Below, piece after piece: positions 10,343 through 22,500 of a stretch of DNA of 64,000 nucleotides. The notes beneath the pieces are model-generated. The model was not told the origin of the DNA. It made no database searches and was given only the letters and a program-made list of their open reading frames with translations. Numbering within the stretch: the stretch's first letter is position 1; every line of letters starts with the position of its first letter. The stretch is taken from positions 310,001 through 374,000 of the forward strand of contig JAANDG010000066.1 in assembly GCA_036852015.1 (NCBI GenBank). Direction: 5' to 3'. The DNA is from Pelodera strongyloides. Taxonomy: Eukaryota; Nematoda; Chromadorea; Rhabditida; Rhabditidae. A program made the translations under genes and the position numbers.

Positions 10343-12356
10343 ATGACTGCTTGACAATATAATAAACCATATACCTTTTAACTATTCTTTGTTTATTGTA
10401 AATCACACACCAGACTACGAAACACCCATGCATTATATTCAAAATTAACTTCCGCGACTGGGCTGGAAGTGGACAGAGCACGTAAAATGCATGGGAATAA
10501 AATTGTCCAGTATGCAATTCACAGAAACTAACTACAATACCGCTTAAAAGGAACGTCAATGAGACGGAAATAGAAACATAGCCGGACCATCAATAAAATA
10601 CGCATCTACCTACATAGTTTTCCGACTAAAGAACAGGAGGGAGCCCCCAGCGCGAAATTAAGAAAGGCAGGAACAGACCAGGGCAGGCTAACAGCATATT
10701 CTTCTCCTGTGTGAAGATATTTTAGGTTATCTTTTAGGCTAGTTATTTTGGTTTCTACAAAAAAGAGCGGGTAAGGGTTTCTAAAATATGAGCGGGAAGA
10801 GGGGCTAAAAAGGGAGCACCTATCTATACCCCGGCCAAAAAAAAAGAAAGAAAACGAATCAAAGTGTACCTGTACGTAGTTGGAAGCCGTGGCGTAGTTT
10901 TCACTAATTCCTCCTCAACTCTCCTCTCGCATAGACGTCGTCATCCTGGGCGCACTGGGGCACCATGATGCCAATGGTGAATGGTGGTAACGGACGAGCA
11001 CATGCAAGTGCAAATTGCAATTGGACGGATTTGGCCCTGTAATGAGATAATTGAGGTTTCACGAAATCCAAATAATTGAAAACAGACAAAAATCATGTCA
11101 CATAGTCACATTAGGAACTGAATGGTTCAGCAAAGCTGACAAGCCCAATCCGCTAGGCAAGACCGGTGACGGTATGCAGGAACACCGGGATCCTCCCCTG
11201 CATGGGATGATTTGTCTCTACGTGTCACTGGTTTGCGGGATCGCTCTCTTCTCCCATAAAGTATTTACGTTACACTTTCGCGCGAATTCGCCGCGAAAGT
11301 ACCAACCAAGTTCACTTTTCCATTTTCGAGCAGTTTTATATTAGGTGTATGCAAAAAAAACGCTGCAGGTATATGTAAATCTCTTACTGTATTATGTAAA
11401 ATTCCACAACTGCGATAGCATGGAAGATACTTTTGCAAGCGAAAGTGGGGTAAAGCGTAACATAAATACTCGATCACTGGTGGGAAGCTCCCGGCGTTCG
11501 TGCATACGGCCAAGGATGGCTACCGATGGGAATGCTTACAGCAATCTGCAGCCTTGGCCTTGCACACACATCGCGAAAAAACACACACATGCACGCAGTG
11601 GGATAAAAACTTCAGCAGTTGAGATAACCACCTTACCCAGTGCTCACTCTACTAGTTCCATATATAAAAAAAATAATCATAATAAGGATAATAACATACA
11701 GTATGTGTCCTATTTGAAGAGCCAGCTAGTCCAATTGACCCTCCAGACATCCAGAACTTCCGAACGGGCCAGGGAGCCAGGCTCACTGTTGGGTCGCCCA
11801 AACTTGGAATCGATTCAAGTGCAGATTGCCTCAGGCCTCAGCTGCGTGATGGTTGACGACGTTGACGGGAGCAGCGATGGCAAAATAAATAAATTAGATA
11901 CAAAAAAAAACTTCACCATAATTCCAATGCCAATAAAATAAAAACCTAGCAAGCTACAAAATTCCAATGAAAGTCGGACTAGTCAGACCAAATAAATATA
12001 TTTTCTGCAAGCGAAATTACTCAATGGAATTTCATGATTCTGCGCGAGGTTCAAAATGAAATGGTTTAACTATATATACATGAAAACTTTTTAGACAACA
12101 GTCTTTTCGGTTTGACGAAGGGAAGTGTGCAAATTGTGTCTCTCCAAATTGCAACCATTACTGAATACATTTCTTATTGAACTCAAAATGCACTACCCAT
12201 TAAGTCGATACAATACGGTGCATCGCAACACCTCAATGACACCAGCGAGCAATCAATTTTTGAGACACAAAATAGCTCAAACCCCCAACCAAGACACCTT
12301 TTCCGGGCTTAAAATTTCCTCCCCTCGTAAAAGACTAATTTTCTCAAGTGTTTCCA
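10343..12356. other. No gene recognised
   Basis: A 198-codon open frame at 11345-11941 is low-complexity (Ser/Thr/Asn/Lys-rich) and lacks splice or domain support. Otherwise the region is AT-rich intergenic DNA. Confidence 0.4.
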
Positions 12357-12668
12357 ACAGTTAAACTCTCCACGGACCATTTGAGCTATACCAACTAAAT
12401 ACCGCAAATAGAACATACGCGCTTCAAGAAGATCGTTGCTCTCACGGAGTCTCGGGGGAACCTGTTCCCCCGCCGTACCGACCAAAAAGCTAGCTGTCCA
12501 CGCGCAGGTCCCCGTGGAGACCCGTTATCAAGTAGAGATCAATAACTCTCTCAGAGTATTGGGGTGATCAATCAGCCCCACCGGCCCGACCTATTGATCA
12601 ACTACTTTCTAACGGACCTATTTAGGGTATTTGGCGGTTGTTATCAAATAATCCGTGGAGAGTTGAAT
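12357..12668. mobile_element. MITE-like element, about 310 bp
   Basis: Left end AACTCTCCACGGACCATTTGA is mirrored at the right end by TCAAATAATCCGTGGAGAGTT, and CCGC-containing sub-terminal blocks follow. The interior is GC-rich, in contrast to the flanks. No coding capacity. Confidence 0.6.
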
Positions 12669-13735
12669 CCTCAGAAACACCCACAAAATTAATCTTAAAC
12701 AATAAGAGGAAACAATAAAAGGAAAAAGGTATCTTGATGGAAACTCGATGCCACTTAGTTACCCAAACATCGTGCGCGACTAGCGCCAGAGGAGTGTCAC
12801 GAGACATCACACCGCACCGAAAAATCTGGGCAATGTTTTCTGAATTCAAGCAGAAATACAAACAGTAATGGTGCGAGTTAGTGGCAACTCAACATGCACA
12901 TACCATTAATCAAACAGTGTGTCTGATATCACAAAAGAAATCACGTAAATATAACTCTTAGCGCACTTACAGTCGGCGAACGAAATGATAGATGCATTTT
13001 TTTCAGCGTACACTAGTATAAACCAAAGAACCAAATGCAGCGCTAGACATAAGTTCAAACGCACATGCCAAACGCTACAAGGTTTAGCCAGCTTCAAGCG
13101 CTAAGCTACAAGAAAAAATAAATCCAGATATAAAATATATAAGCAAAAACATACGCGGACAAATAACAGACACCGGAATCGCTGCTGAGGGCGGAATGGC
13201 ACGTCACGAGGAGATTACACGCTTCAGTTTCCGGCCAAACTCAAAGCCACATCCCGTCGAATAGCACAAGCTAAAAGAGCTCAATCAGAAATATTAAGAA
13301 ATTACAAGAAACAATAAAGAATACGGACACTCGAAAGTCCCAGGAATTTCAAATTACACAAATAACATTACACAAATAGACGAAAAAGTCAAATAGTTAA
13401 CTAACAAACGCACGTGATTAGATGACTGGCGACTGCAGAAGAAACATATAACGAGAACGAACAAACGTCATCGTCACTGCGGAAGCAAAAGTTGAGGGAA
13501 AAATACTCGAGTGATGTGAAATTTGCATATTCGCGACCGCCCGTTGTGCGATACCGTATACGCCAGTACCGTATACAGCTGTCGCGTGTTATAGAATGCA
13601 GCTGGGCAGGCACCGTGTCTCTCGATAAAAATAAAATACGCTCTTTTTAATACTTTGACCAGCATTCATTCTGGCTGCAATTTAACTAAACACACTAAAG
13701 ATTGGCGCAAGTACAATTGTTTTTTTTTTACATCT
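12669..13735. other. No gene recognised
   Basis: AT-rich sequence without a supported exon. It ends where the minisatellite begins. Confidence 0.4.
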
Positions 13736-15541
13736 CATCATAAAGTTTAAGGGATTTACCGGTTCTGATAAGAAGTTTTATAGCAAAATTAATTCTGACA
13801 TAGCCTTTTAAGTGCGTACAACACGGCTTTGACAAGTGTTTTTTTTGTAGAGGTTCTGATCGAAAGTTATTATAATGAAATACCTTCTGACATAATCTTG
13901 TATGTGATTACAAGGTTCTGACAAGTGTTTTTTTGTCTCTTGTCAGAAGCTTTTAAGGAGTTTTAGAGGTTCTGATCAGGAGTTTTTATAGTGAAATACT
14001 TCCTGGCATAATCTTGTATGTGATTACAATGTTCTGACAAGTGTTTTCTTAAGGAGTTTCAGAGGTTCTGATCAGGAGACATAATATGTGATTACTTCCT
14101 ATCTTTTTATAGTGAAATACTTCCTGGCATAGCCTTGTATGTGATTACAAGGTTCTGTCAAGCGTTGTTTTCTCTTGTCAAAAGCTTTTAAGGAGTTTCA
14201 GAGGTTCTGATCGAAAGTTATTATAATGAAATACCTTCTGACATAATCTTGTATGTGATTACAAGGTTCTGACAAGTGTTTTCTTAAGGAGTTTCAGAGG
14301 TTCTGATCGAAAGTTATTATAATGAAATACCTTCTGACATAATCTTGTATGTGATTACAAGGTTCTGACAAGTGTTTTTTGTCTCTTGTCAAAAGCTTTT
14401 AAGGAGTTTCAGAGGTTTGATCAGGAGTTATTATAGTGAAATACTTCCTGGCATAACCTTTTATGTGATTACAAGGTTCTGTCAAGCGTTGTTTTCTCTT
14501 GTCAAAAGCTTTTAAGGAGTTTCAGAGGTTCTGATCGAAAGTTATTATAATGAAATACCTTCTGACATAATCTTGTATGTGATTACAAGGTTCTGACAAG
14601 TGTTTTCTTAAGGAGTTTCAGAGGTTCTGATCGAAAGTTATTATAATGAAATACCTTCTGACATAATCTGTATGTGATTACAAGGTTCTGACAAGTGTTT
14701 TCTTAAGGAGTTTCAGAGGTTCTGATCGAAAGTTATTATAATGAAATACCTTCTGACATAATCTTGTATGTGATTACAAGGTTCTGACAAGTGTTTTCTT
14801 AAGGAGTTTCAGAGGTTCTGATCGAAAGTTATTATAATGAAATACCTTCTGACATAACTTTATGTGATACAAGGTTCTGACAAGTGTTTTCTTAAGGAGT
14901 TTCAGAGGTCTGATCGAAAGTTATTATAATGAAATACCTTCTGGCATAATCTTGTATGGATTACAAGTTCTGACAAGTGTTTTCTTAAGGAGTTTCAGAG
15001 GTTCTGATCGAAAGTTATTATAATGAAATACCTTCTGACATAATCTTGTATGTGATTACAAGGTTCTGACAAGTGTTTTCTTAAGGAGTTTCAGAGGTTC
15101 TGATCGAAAGTTATTATAATGAAATACCTTCTGACATAATCTTGTATGTGATTACAAGGTTCTGATAAGTGTTTTTTGTCTCTTGTCAAAAGCTTTTAAG
15201 GAGTTTCAGAGGTTCTGATCAGGAGTTATTATAGTGAAATACTTCCTGGCATAACCTTTTATGTGATTACAAGGTTCTGTCAAGCGTTGTTTTCTCTTGT
15301 CAAAAGCTTTTAAGGAGTTTCAGAGGTTCTGATCTAAGCTATTATAATGAAATACCTTCTGACATAATCTTGTATGTGATTACAAGGTTATGACAAGTGT
15401 TTTTTTGTCTCTTGTCAGAAGCTTTAAAGGAGTTTCAGAGGTTCTGATCGAAAGCTATTATAATGAAATACCTTCTGACATAATCTTGTATGTGATTACA
15501 AGGTTATGACAAGTGTTTTTTTGTCTCTTGTCAGAAGCTTT
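13736..15541 (+). repeat. TTCTGA-rich minisatellite, about 97- and 128-bp units (left part)
   Basis: Units contain GTTTCAGAGGTTCTGATC, GTTATTATAATGAAATACC, TTCTGACATAATCTTG and TGTGATTACAAGGTTCTGAC. A short unit (about 95-98 bp) ends in TTTTCTTAAGGA; a long unit (about 128 bp) has an extra TTTGTCTCTTGTCAAAAGC block. At least 15 units, most nearly identical. The array is interrupted at 15541 by the LTR element and resumes at 26945. Confidence 0.93.
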
Positions 15542-15924
15542 TGTAAACCCCGTAACCCCTTTAATACATAGTTAGGTTCACATTAGTTATCTTTGAATTC
15601 ATAACGCATTTCCTAACGCATGACGTAGCCCATTCCAGAACTAAAGTTATTGAAATAACAACATTATCACATTAATAAATAATAAACATAATACTAATTT
15701 CAGCCGCGAACGTCTCGTGAGACAGGCGGAGGCGTCCGGAAGCAGCAGAGGTATATAAGCGCCCACGAAGGATGACAAGGACAATCAACGATTAAGCTAT
15801 CCTTTTTCTTTTCCGTGTTCGATAAATGAATTGTTGCCTTTTTCCTCTTTCCAATTTACATGACATTGTTCCGCAATTCATCAGGTTATGATACTTTCAC
15901 ACTTCCACTACCACGTTGTTTAAT
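15542..15924 (+). repeat. 5' LTR
   Basis: 383 bp, beginning TGTAAACCCC and ending GTTTAAT. It is identical to 26562-26944 except at position 15694 (C here, T at 26714). It carries the element promoter (TATA-like GTATATAAGC near 15751). The last base may belong to the primer-binding site, since TGG begins at 15924. Confidence 0.95.
15751..15760 (+). promoter_or_regulatory. TATA-box-like motif in the LTR
   Basis: GTATATAAGC lies in the middle of the 5' LTR, placed suitably for a U3/R boundary roughly 30 bases downstream. The same motif is in the 3' LTR. Confidence 0.6.
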
Positions 15925-15940
15925 GGTAGCCTGCGAGTGG
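15924..15940 (+). other. Putative tRNA primer-binding site
   Basis: TGGTAGCCTGCGAGTGG follows the 5' LTR directly and starts with TGG, the complement of a tRNA CCA end. I could not assign the tRNA from memory. Confidence 0.6.
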
Positions 15941-16924
15941 TTTATCCACCCATTTTTTTCTTTTCTTCTCTTCTTCTGCATTCTTCAGTTGAACTCTCCC
16001 TTGTCTACTTTCGATTACCTTGTTTATTCCGAAAAATGTCGACATTAGTTAGGATATCCTGGGACTCAGATCCCACCCCCAGTCATTAAAACCCTGCAGG
16101 TGTTTACGGAATATCAGAATATATGATAGATCCTCGTGAATGCCCTAGGATGCCCCGAAAGTCGGGAAGTTATGTCGTATTCGTCTCACATTTTTTTTCA
16201 ACCGGTTTTGTTTTGCATAAATAAGCCCCAAGAAGAAACGCTAGAAAAAAGCGGAGTGAGTCATTCAGGGTTGCATATTCACATTCGTTTTTCTGGCACT
16301 TTCGCGTCTATAATCCCTAGGTTTTGTCGCTATAAGTAAGGAACAGTAAGCCTGGTAAGCCATTTAACGTCGCTCATCTCACATATGGTACTTCACGTGG
16401 AGACGCGACGAGCGTACTGTAGCTTAAGCCCATTTTCTGATTGATCATCAGAACGGGAAGCATATCCCAAATCCTCTAACTCCTATACATATTAAATGGC
16501 AATATATATATATATATTCACTTTCGTAAGTTATCAGATTTGCCTCTTGATAATTTGAATTTGCCGGCCGAGCTCTCAGTGTAATATTCGCGCGCAATTT
16601 TCTCGGCGCAGACACCCTCGGCCTCTTTGTCACTGAGTCATGCATGTCTGGGCCATACTATTTCTCATTAGCATACAAAGAGCCCTTCGTGCACTTTGTA
16701 CTTTTGACTTCACCGAGCATCAAAAACACTTCATACTTTTGACTCCACCGAGTGTGGTGGCTTATTACTGGGTTACAGTATCCCTCGTTCCAGTACCTTT
16801 TTATCATTTACGTCTTCCTTTCATCACCCCACACCTCCATTTATGTCGAATATTTTTCCGCGTTCGTTATTTAAATGCTCTTGATCAAGAGACAATTTAA
16901 ATTAGGTTTATATTTTTCAGGTAC
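15941..16924 (+). other. Element leader, probably containing an intron
   Basis: About 1 kb of AT-rich leader with no conserved ORF. It ends in a strong nematode-type acceptor TATTTTTCAG (16911-16920), five bases before the Gag ATG. This suggests that an upstream donor in the LTR or leader is spliced to this point, or that an SL is added here. Confidence 0.55.
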
Positions 16925-19540
16925 ATGCGAACGCGTTCAGCAAGCGCTAACGACTTATCGGGCACAGACCCAAAGACTTACATCATTGATTCCCTGAAGG
17001 GAATACCAAAAGACAATTACGCCCTGGGGAAGGACCTCCACACGCTAGGACTCGCCACAGCTGAGGTCACATCGAACCTCTGTAGTTCAGCAGAGAAACG
17101 GCACATGAGTGTCGTGTCAAGGATGGAGAGGGCAAGGAGCGAACTAGTGGACCTCGTCCACCACAGGTCAGCGAACCAAGCCTTAGTTTTCTCACTATTC
17201 ACTGATCCCGCGGGGAACAAACAAACTTGCTTCTCTGGCACGGATAGCGTAGTATTTTCGCAGTGGATTAGGAGGTTTGAGGACTTACTCAGGCTGAAGT
17301 CCCCAGCTGATCTAAACGCCGAAACTAAAGCTAACTATTTAATCGCGCACCTCGAAGGGCTAGCCAGAGAGAAAGTAGAAGAGTTGAACGATGCTAATAA
17401 GAAAAATTACGAGGTGCTCAAGACACATTTGGCCGAAAGTTTTGAGAATCCTCAACATAAATTTTTAGCGAAGCAGAAGTTAACGACTTGCCGTCAAGAG
17501 GCGGGCGAGTCCTGCGGGGCATTCGCCAACCGGCTGCTGGTGATCGCCAGGACTGCGCTATCCGGGCAAACCGAAGAAGCGGTGCGCGAGCGTGTACTCG
17601 AGGAATTCTTGGGTAAGTTGAGACGTGATTTACGCTACTTTGTAAAACTTGAAGGCCCGCAAACTTTCGAAGAAGCCTTGACTAAGGCTCAGAAAGTTGA
17701 GGCGCTTCTTTCGGAGGCAACTGCCGATTCGTTAATTAACGTAGGGCAAATAAGCCCAGTGCCTATTCAGGCGATGGAAAACATGAGTCTCCAACCTTAT
17801 AGCCACAATCAGCGTTATGATAACCCACCGGCACACACTTATGGGCGACAAAATAACTTCCCTAGGTATGATAATAATGTCCGTTCTTATAGAAAGAAAG
17901 GATACAAGCAGCAAGGAGGGCAGAGACCCAATAACAATTACTATAAAAACAATTCTCAGCAAAGTTCAACAGGCAGAAGAACCTCTTACAGCCCGCATAG
18001 GAACTCGTATAGAAAGAATACACCCGTGTGTTATTACTGTAATATTCCAGGTCATGTAATTTCAGATTGCCGAAAAAGAATGGCAGCAGAGCAGAAGAGC
18101 AACAAGCAGGGACCGGGCCCATACGCGTATCCAGTTCTGCCCGAAGACCACGGAGCGAACAGACAAGTAAGTCAGATCGAAAGAGAACTAGAAGAATCCA
18201 AGGCTAGGATTGAGTCACTCCTGCAAAGAAATGAAGAACTTAGTTTGGCACATAGCCAAGACAGAATCCCAACTAATACCGGACACAGATCCACCCACTC
18301 AATTTTTTCACTACTAGCAATTTGTTGCTTACTATGTCCTCTGACACAAGCCTCAGATCTATTCCCAGCATTAGTATGCGGTGCCGAATCTCAGTTGCTT
18401 ACGGTACCCACAAAGATCAATTGTTCCGCGATTTCACCCTTACAACCAGGACCGCAAGTCCCCGTTTCACTCGAACTCTTTCAAGTGAATACACGGAGGT
18501 ACACGTCGCAAGGTTTTGCGTGTCGGGTAATTACGGAAACAATTCGATATTCAGTAAATTTCTTTGGCGCTAGATCGCAGGAGCGCGTTAAGCAGTCAAT
18601 CCCCGTATCGGCGGAACACTGTAAGATGATGCAGTCCACCAAGAAATGTTCATTTGGTGCACTGACCCCTGTAGGACTGAATTGGCAGACTACTAATCAG
18701 CAAACAATCACTTGGCCGACGGCTCCTTTCGGATGCTGTACCGAGCATCACATAACTGTTTCGAATTGTTACCTGACAAACATCGAAGTCGTAGCTTACC
18801 ACGGTAACCCAAGACCCTTTACCACTATTGGAGATACATCCCATTGTATTTACCATAGCTCAACGTGTTCACTTTCAGACGGAACGATGCTCACCTGGGA
18901 ACCCGTAGAGGCGGAAAAATGCGACTACGCGAAGATCAATCAGATGACCGGGACTCGGATGAACAGCCTATGGATTAGCGACAACAAGGAACTGGCTCTA
19001 TCATGGAATAAGGAGGACCAACGTCACAAGGATTGCGGTAAGCAACTAATTATTACAGATCAGGGGTACGCAATTGCATTCATCGCGAAAACTCTCAGAC
19101 TAGGCAGGCCTAAGCGTGATACAGAAAATAGGCAAGGTATTGTCTCCTCCAGTCAGCTAGCCGCGCAGTTACTGGCAGTAGAAGCTTCAGTGAGCAGAGC
19201 TACATCAAATATGTTTACTCACTTGGCGCAGACAATTTGCAACCAAATGGCACACTGGGCCGTGGCACTAGAAACCTCTCTCAGGGTTAATCCCAGCGCC
19301 GTAGCTAGGAAAATACTTCGAAATGATAGAGTCATCGCTAGGTATATCGGAGGGCAAACACTTGCAGTTTCTAACTGTGCATTAGTCCCTCGGGAAAGTT
19401 ATAAGCTCACCGCGTTTGGAGAAGTGTGTTACAGAGACCCCCGCGTGCAGGTATCAACGAAAGGTAATACGACATGGAACGCCTACTTAGACATTTCCAC
19501 GCATCAACTCAGAAAGTTTAGTGAGCCAGTAAGACTGTAA
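16925..19540 (+). CDS. ORF1: Gag fused in frame to an envelope-like ectodomain (871 aa)
   Basis: The start is the ATG five bases after the acceptor at 16920. Residues ~112-265 look like a Ty3/gypsy capsid (WIRRFEDLLRLK through FEEALTKAQKVEALL). An Asn/Arg/Tyr-rich stretch follows, then one CCHC knuckle, C369-x2-C372-x4-H377-x4-C382, and a short coiled-coil-like segment (residues ~415-440). At 459-477 a hydrophobic segment (SIFSLLAICCLLCPLTQAS) has the look of a signal peptide, with likely cleavage near A476. Beyond it lies a Cys-rich ectodomain and a furin-type RPKR at 728-731, followed by a helical region and more cysteines. TAA at 19538 ends the frame before any membrane anchor; the anchor is at the start of the next ORF. 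The ectodomain type is uncertain: a class III fusion protein of chuvirus type, as found in some other invertebrate retroelements, is possible. Confidence 0.85.
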   Translation: MRTRSASANDLSGTDPKTYIIDSLKGIPKDNYALGKDLHTLGLATAEVTSNLCSSAEKRHMSVVSRMERARSELVDLVHHRSANQALVFSLFTDPAGNKQTCFSGTDSVVFSQWIRRFEDLLRLKSPADLNAETKANYLIAHLEGLAREKVEELNDANKKNYEVLKTHLAESFENPQHKFLAKQKLTTCRQEAGESCGAFANRLLVIARTALSGQTEEAVRERVLEEFLGKLRRDLRYFVKLEGPQTFEEALTKAQKVEALLSEATADSLINVGQISPVPIQAMENMSLQPYSHNQRYDNPPAHTYGRQNNFPRYDNNVRSYRKKGYKQQGGQRPNNNYYKNNSQQSSTGRRTSYSPHRNSYRKNTPVCYYCNIPGHVISDCRKRMAAEQKSNKQGPGPYAYPVLPEDHGANRQVSQIERELEESKARIESLLQRNEELSLAHSQDRIPTNTGHRSTHSIFSLLAICCLLCPLTQASDLFPALVCGAESQLLTVPTKINCSAISPLQPGPQVPVSLELFQVNTRRYTSQGFACRVITETIRYSVNFFGARSQERVKQSIPVSAEHCKMMQSTKKCSFGALTPVGLNWQTTNQQTITWPTAPFGCCTEHHITVSNCYLTNIEVVAYHGNPRPFTTIGDTSHCIYHSSTCSLSDGTMLTWEPVEAEKCDYAKINQMTGTRMNSLWISDNKELALSWNKEDQRHKDCGKQLIITDQGYAIAFIAKTLRLGRPKRDTENRQGIVSSSQLAAQLLAVEASVSRATSNMFTHLAQTICNQMAHWAVALETSLRVNPSAVARKILRNDRVIARYIGGQTLAVSNCALVPRESYKLTAFGEVCYRDPRVQVSTKGNTTWNAYLDISTHQLRKFSEPVRL

Positions 19541-22500
19541 ATCCATTCATTTTGCAAACGGATAAAGGTCCAATTTCTTTTGACCCAATAGTAGGATCTA
19601 CAACGCGAGTAAACCTACCATGGGAGACAGCTAACATTACTTCCGTAAATCCGGCACAGACCGAACTACCTCTAACTATTTTTCACAATCTCGTCCTCAC
19701 AAACTGGTCAGAAATCGATACCCCTTTTCAGAACTACAATCCGTGGAATTCTGAGGAAATGACGCGCCATATCTTGGAGGACTCCGCAACGGAAAAGGAT
19801 GAGGACGGCACCCAATCCACGCCATGGATCAGGTCAATTATTTATTCATTATTGAACAAGATTTTTTACTGTTGGATTGTCATTTGTTGCGTCTTTGTTA
19901 CCATTTATGTGGTAGGTCTCCTATTGCGCATTTATCTCATTTCTATGTGTCCATCCTCCCTCTTGCCATCTCTTCCCAAGCGCGCACACACAAACGAAAC
20001 TAGGGAACAAAGTAGCCCGAACACCCACATTACTCTGAACCTGAAAACCAACGACACCGATTTACCAACAACACCCAGTGTGGATATCACACCAATTGCC
20101 ATTTGCAATCCTAGGCGTTCACCATCAAAACACAGACGCTTTTCAGAAGAACTTCACAAAAAGAACTACAAAAACCATAGTATCAGCGTACTCTCATTCG
20201 ATAGCCTTTCACCAATATTCATCGCGCAAATCCCCATTCGACTAAACGGTGTTCGAGTTTTGGCACTAATTGATACCGGAGCATCAATCTCTGTAGCATC
20301 TAAAGACATGTGCCCTTTAATTGGAACCTTTCTCCTCGATTCCGGTGTTACTTCGGAAGTTGGTATGGGAGGCAATACCGTGAAACTGACAGGAAAAGCC
20401 GCTATTCGCGTCACCCTAGGCACTAGCGAAATAACACACGAAATTCACTTTACTGAGGGACCGTGCGCACCTAGATCCGTAGATCTTTACGATGTAATTC
20501 TAGGAAATGATTTCTTGTCAAAATTGCCCCTTTGGCATATCGATTATGTGAATGGAATCTTCACCGTAGGTTCTGAATCTATCCCTATGGGCAATAACGT
20601 ATCACTTGCATCCCTCCAATGTCATGATAATTCAGAAAAATTTTCCCGTGCGGTCGCAGCCACTACCGTGCTAAAGGCATCATGCGAAACAATCATTTCC
20701 TGTAAAATTATTGGGAATCCTAAGGCATCTAGTCTCGCTGTCAGCAAAGTAAAGAAAAGTCTACCCGAGGTACTATGGTTAGCACCTTCGATCATGTCAA
20801 CTAGCAATCCCATTTTGTTAGTCACTAACCCCAGTAATTCACCTGTGACTTTGTACGAAGGGATGACGATCGCCGAAGCCGAGACGCTAAGCGCCGCCGA
20901 ACTAGAGGTTACAGACCGCACTGTGTGTAACTTATCGACGGTAGAACCAAACAAGGGAAACAATTATCCCGAACCCCAGTCTTTCCAAGTTGACCTCTCC
21001 AAAGCTGAAGTTACCCCAGAAGAACGTCAACAATTGAAGAAAATTTTTGAGGAATTTTCAGATTGCATTTCTAAGAATAATTACGACCTAGGCTCATACG
21101 ACGAAACTCTCATAGATATAAATACCACAACGGAGATCCCGCCAACAAAATTTCGTAGCACTAGGGTTCCACGCAAGTTTAGAGAAGAAATAGAGGAACA
21201 TATTAACAAGTTGCTGAAATCTGGCAGAATCAGGGAGAGTAATACTCCGTGGGTTCACCCCACAGTCGTAGTTCCTAAGAAAGACGGATCCTTGCGGATT
21301 TGCCTGGACTTGAGATCCACCAACCTAGTCACTATCCCAGACCATTTTCCACTCCCTCACATTGAAGATCTTCTCAGCAGGGTAGCAGGATGCAAATACT
21401 TTACAAGCTTGGACTGCACTAGTGGGTATTTGCAACTTAAATTGTCAGACGAGGCAAGCAAAAAGTGCGGATGGGTTACTCACCAAGGAGTATATGAATT
21501 CGTGTATCTACCTTTCGGCCTTAAGAATGCAGGAGCGTACTTCTGCAGAGCGATGTCAAAGATTTTAGCCGGTCTACAAGAAGACTGTTTGTTCTATCTC
21601 GACGACATATGTATATTTTCCAAAACCTTTGAAGAACACCTGTCAGCAATTAGACGTGTGTTTGAAAGATTTCGTCTCTTTAATATCAAAGTATCTGGAA
21701 AGAAACTCACCGAGATTGCCCAAAGAAAGATAGTATTTTTAGGCCACGAAATCAGCGGAAACTCGTATTGGCCAGCCGACAGGAACATTCAAGCAATCAA
21801 GGAAATGAAGCCGCCAACAACGAAGAAGGAGGTAAAATCTTTTATCGGAATGGCAAACTTTTTTCGTAAGTTCGTGCAAAATTTTGCGCAAATAGCGTCC
21901 CCTCTTCACGCTCTAACTACAGAAAAAGCCATATTTTTATGGACAGCAGAACATGACCAAGCGTTCAATCGGTTAAAAGAAATCTTAACATCGAAACCGT
22001 GTCTAAGCTTTCCGCGTGATGACGAATTCATACTGTATACAGATGGTAGCCAAAAAGCGGTTGGCGCAGCACTACTTCAATCAACGGACGATAGATCCAA
22101 ACTCTCTGCAATCGGGTACTTTAGCAAAAGCCTCTCAGAATCTCAACAGCGGTGGAGCCCTACGCACATTGAACTGTTTGCAATAATCAGCGCACTGCGT
22201 TTTTTCAAGCACATAATATACGGTAATCATACGCGCATTAGAAGTGACCACAAACCACTGGTGTTCCTACTTAAGCACAATAAAACCCATGATAACCTTA
22301 CTAGATGGGTCATTGAATTACAAAGTTATGACTGTACGATCGAGTACGTTAAGGGCACTAGCAACTTAGTAGCGGATTGTCTGAGCCGATGTAACCCCTC
22401 AGTACGATTCGAAGACGATACTCCCGCCGCAGAGGACATTATTGACTTCCCTGTATGTTTAGCTTTCCACCCGGAAATTCTCGTCACCAACTCACCAACG

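Noticed and set aside
11345..11941. 198-codon plus-strand frame
   Set aside because: Low-complexity composition and no support from splice sites or neighbours.
13736..15541. CRISPR-like array
   Set aside because: The units are whole-length tandem repeats without unique spacers, in a eukaryotic genome.
19529..19659. Intron joining ORF1 to ORF2 of the LTR element
   Set aside because: Phase fits, but it would delete sequence with glycosylation sites that looks like coding ectodomain; kept only as an alternative in the findings.
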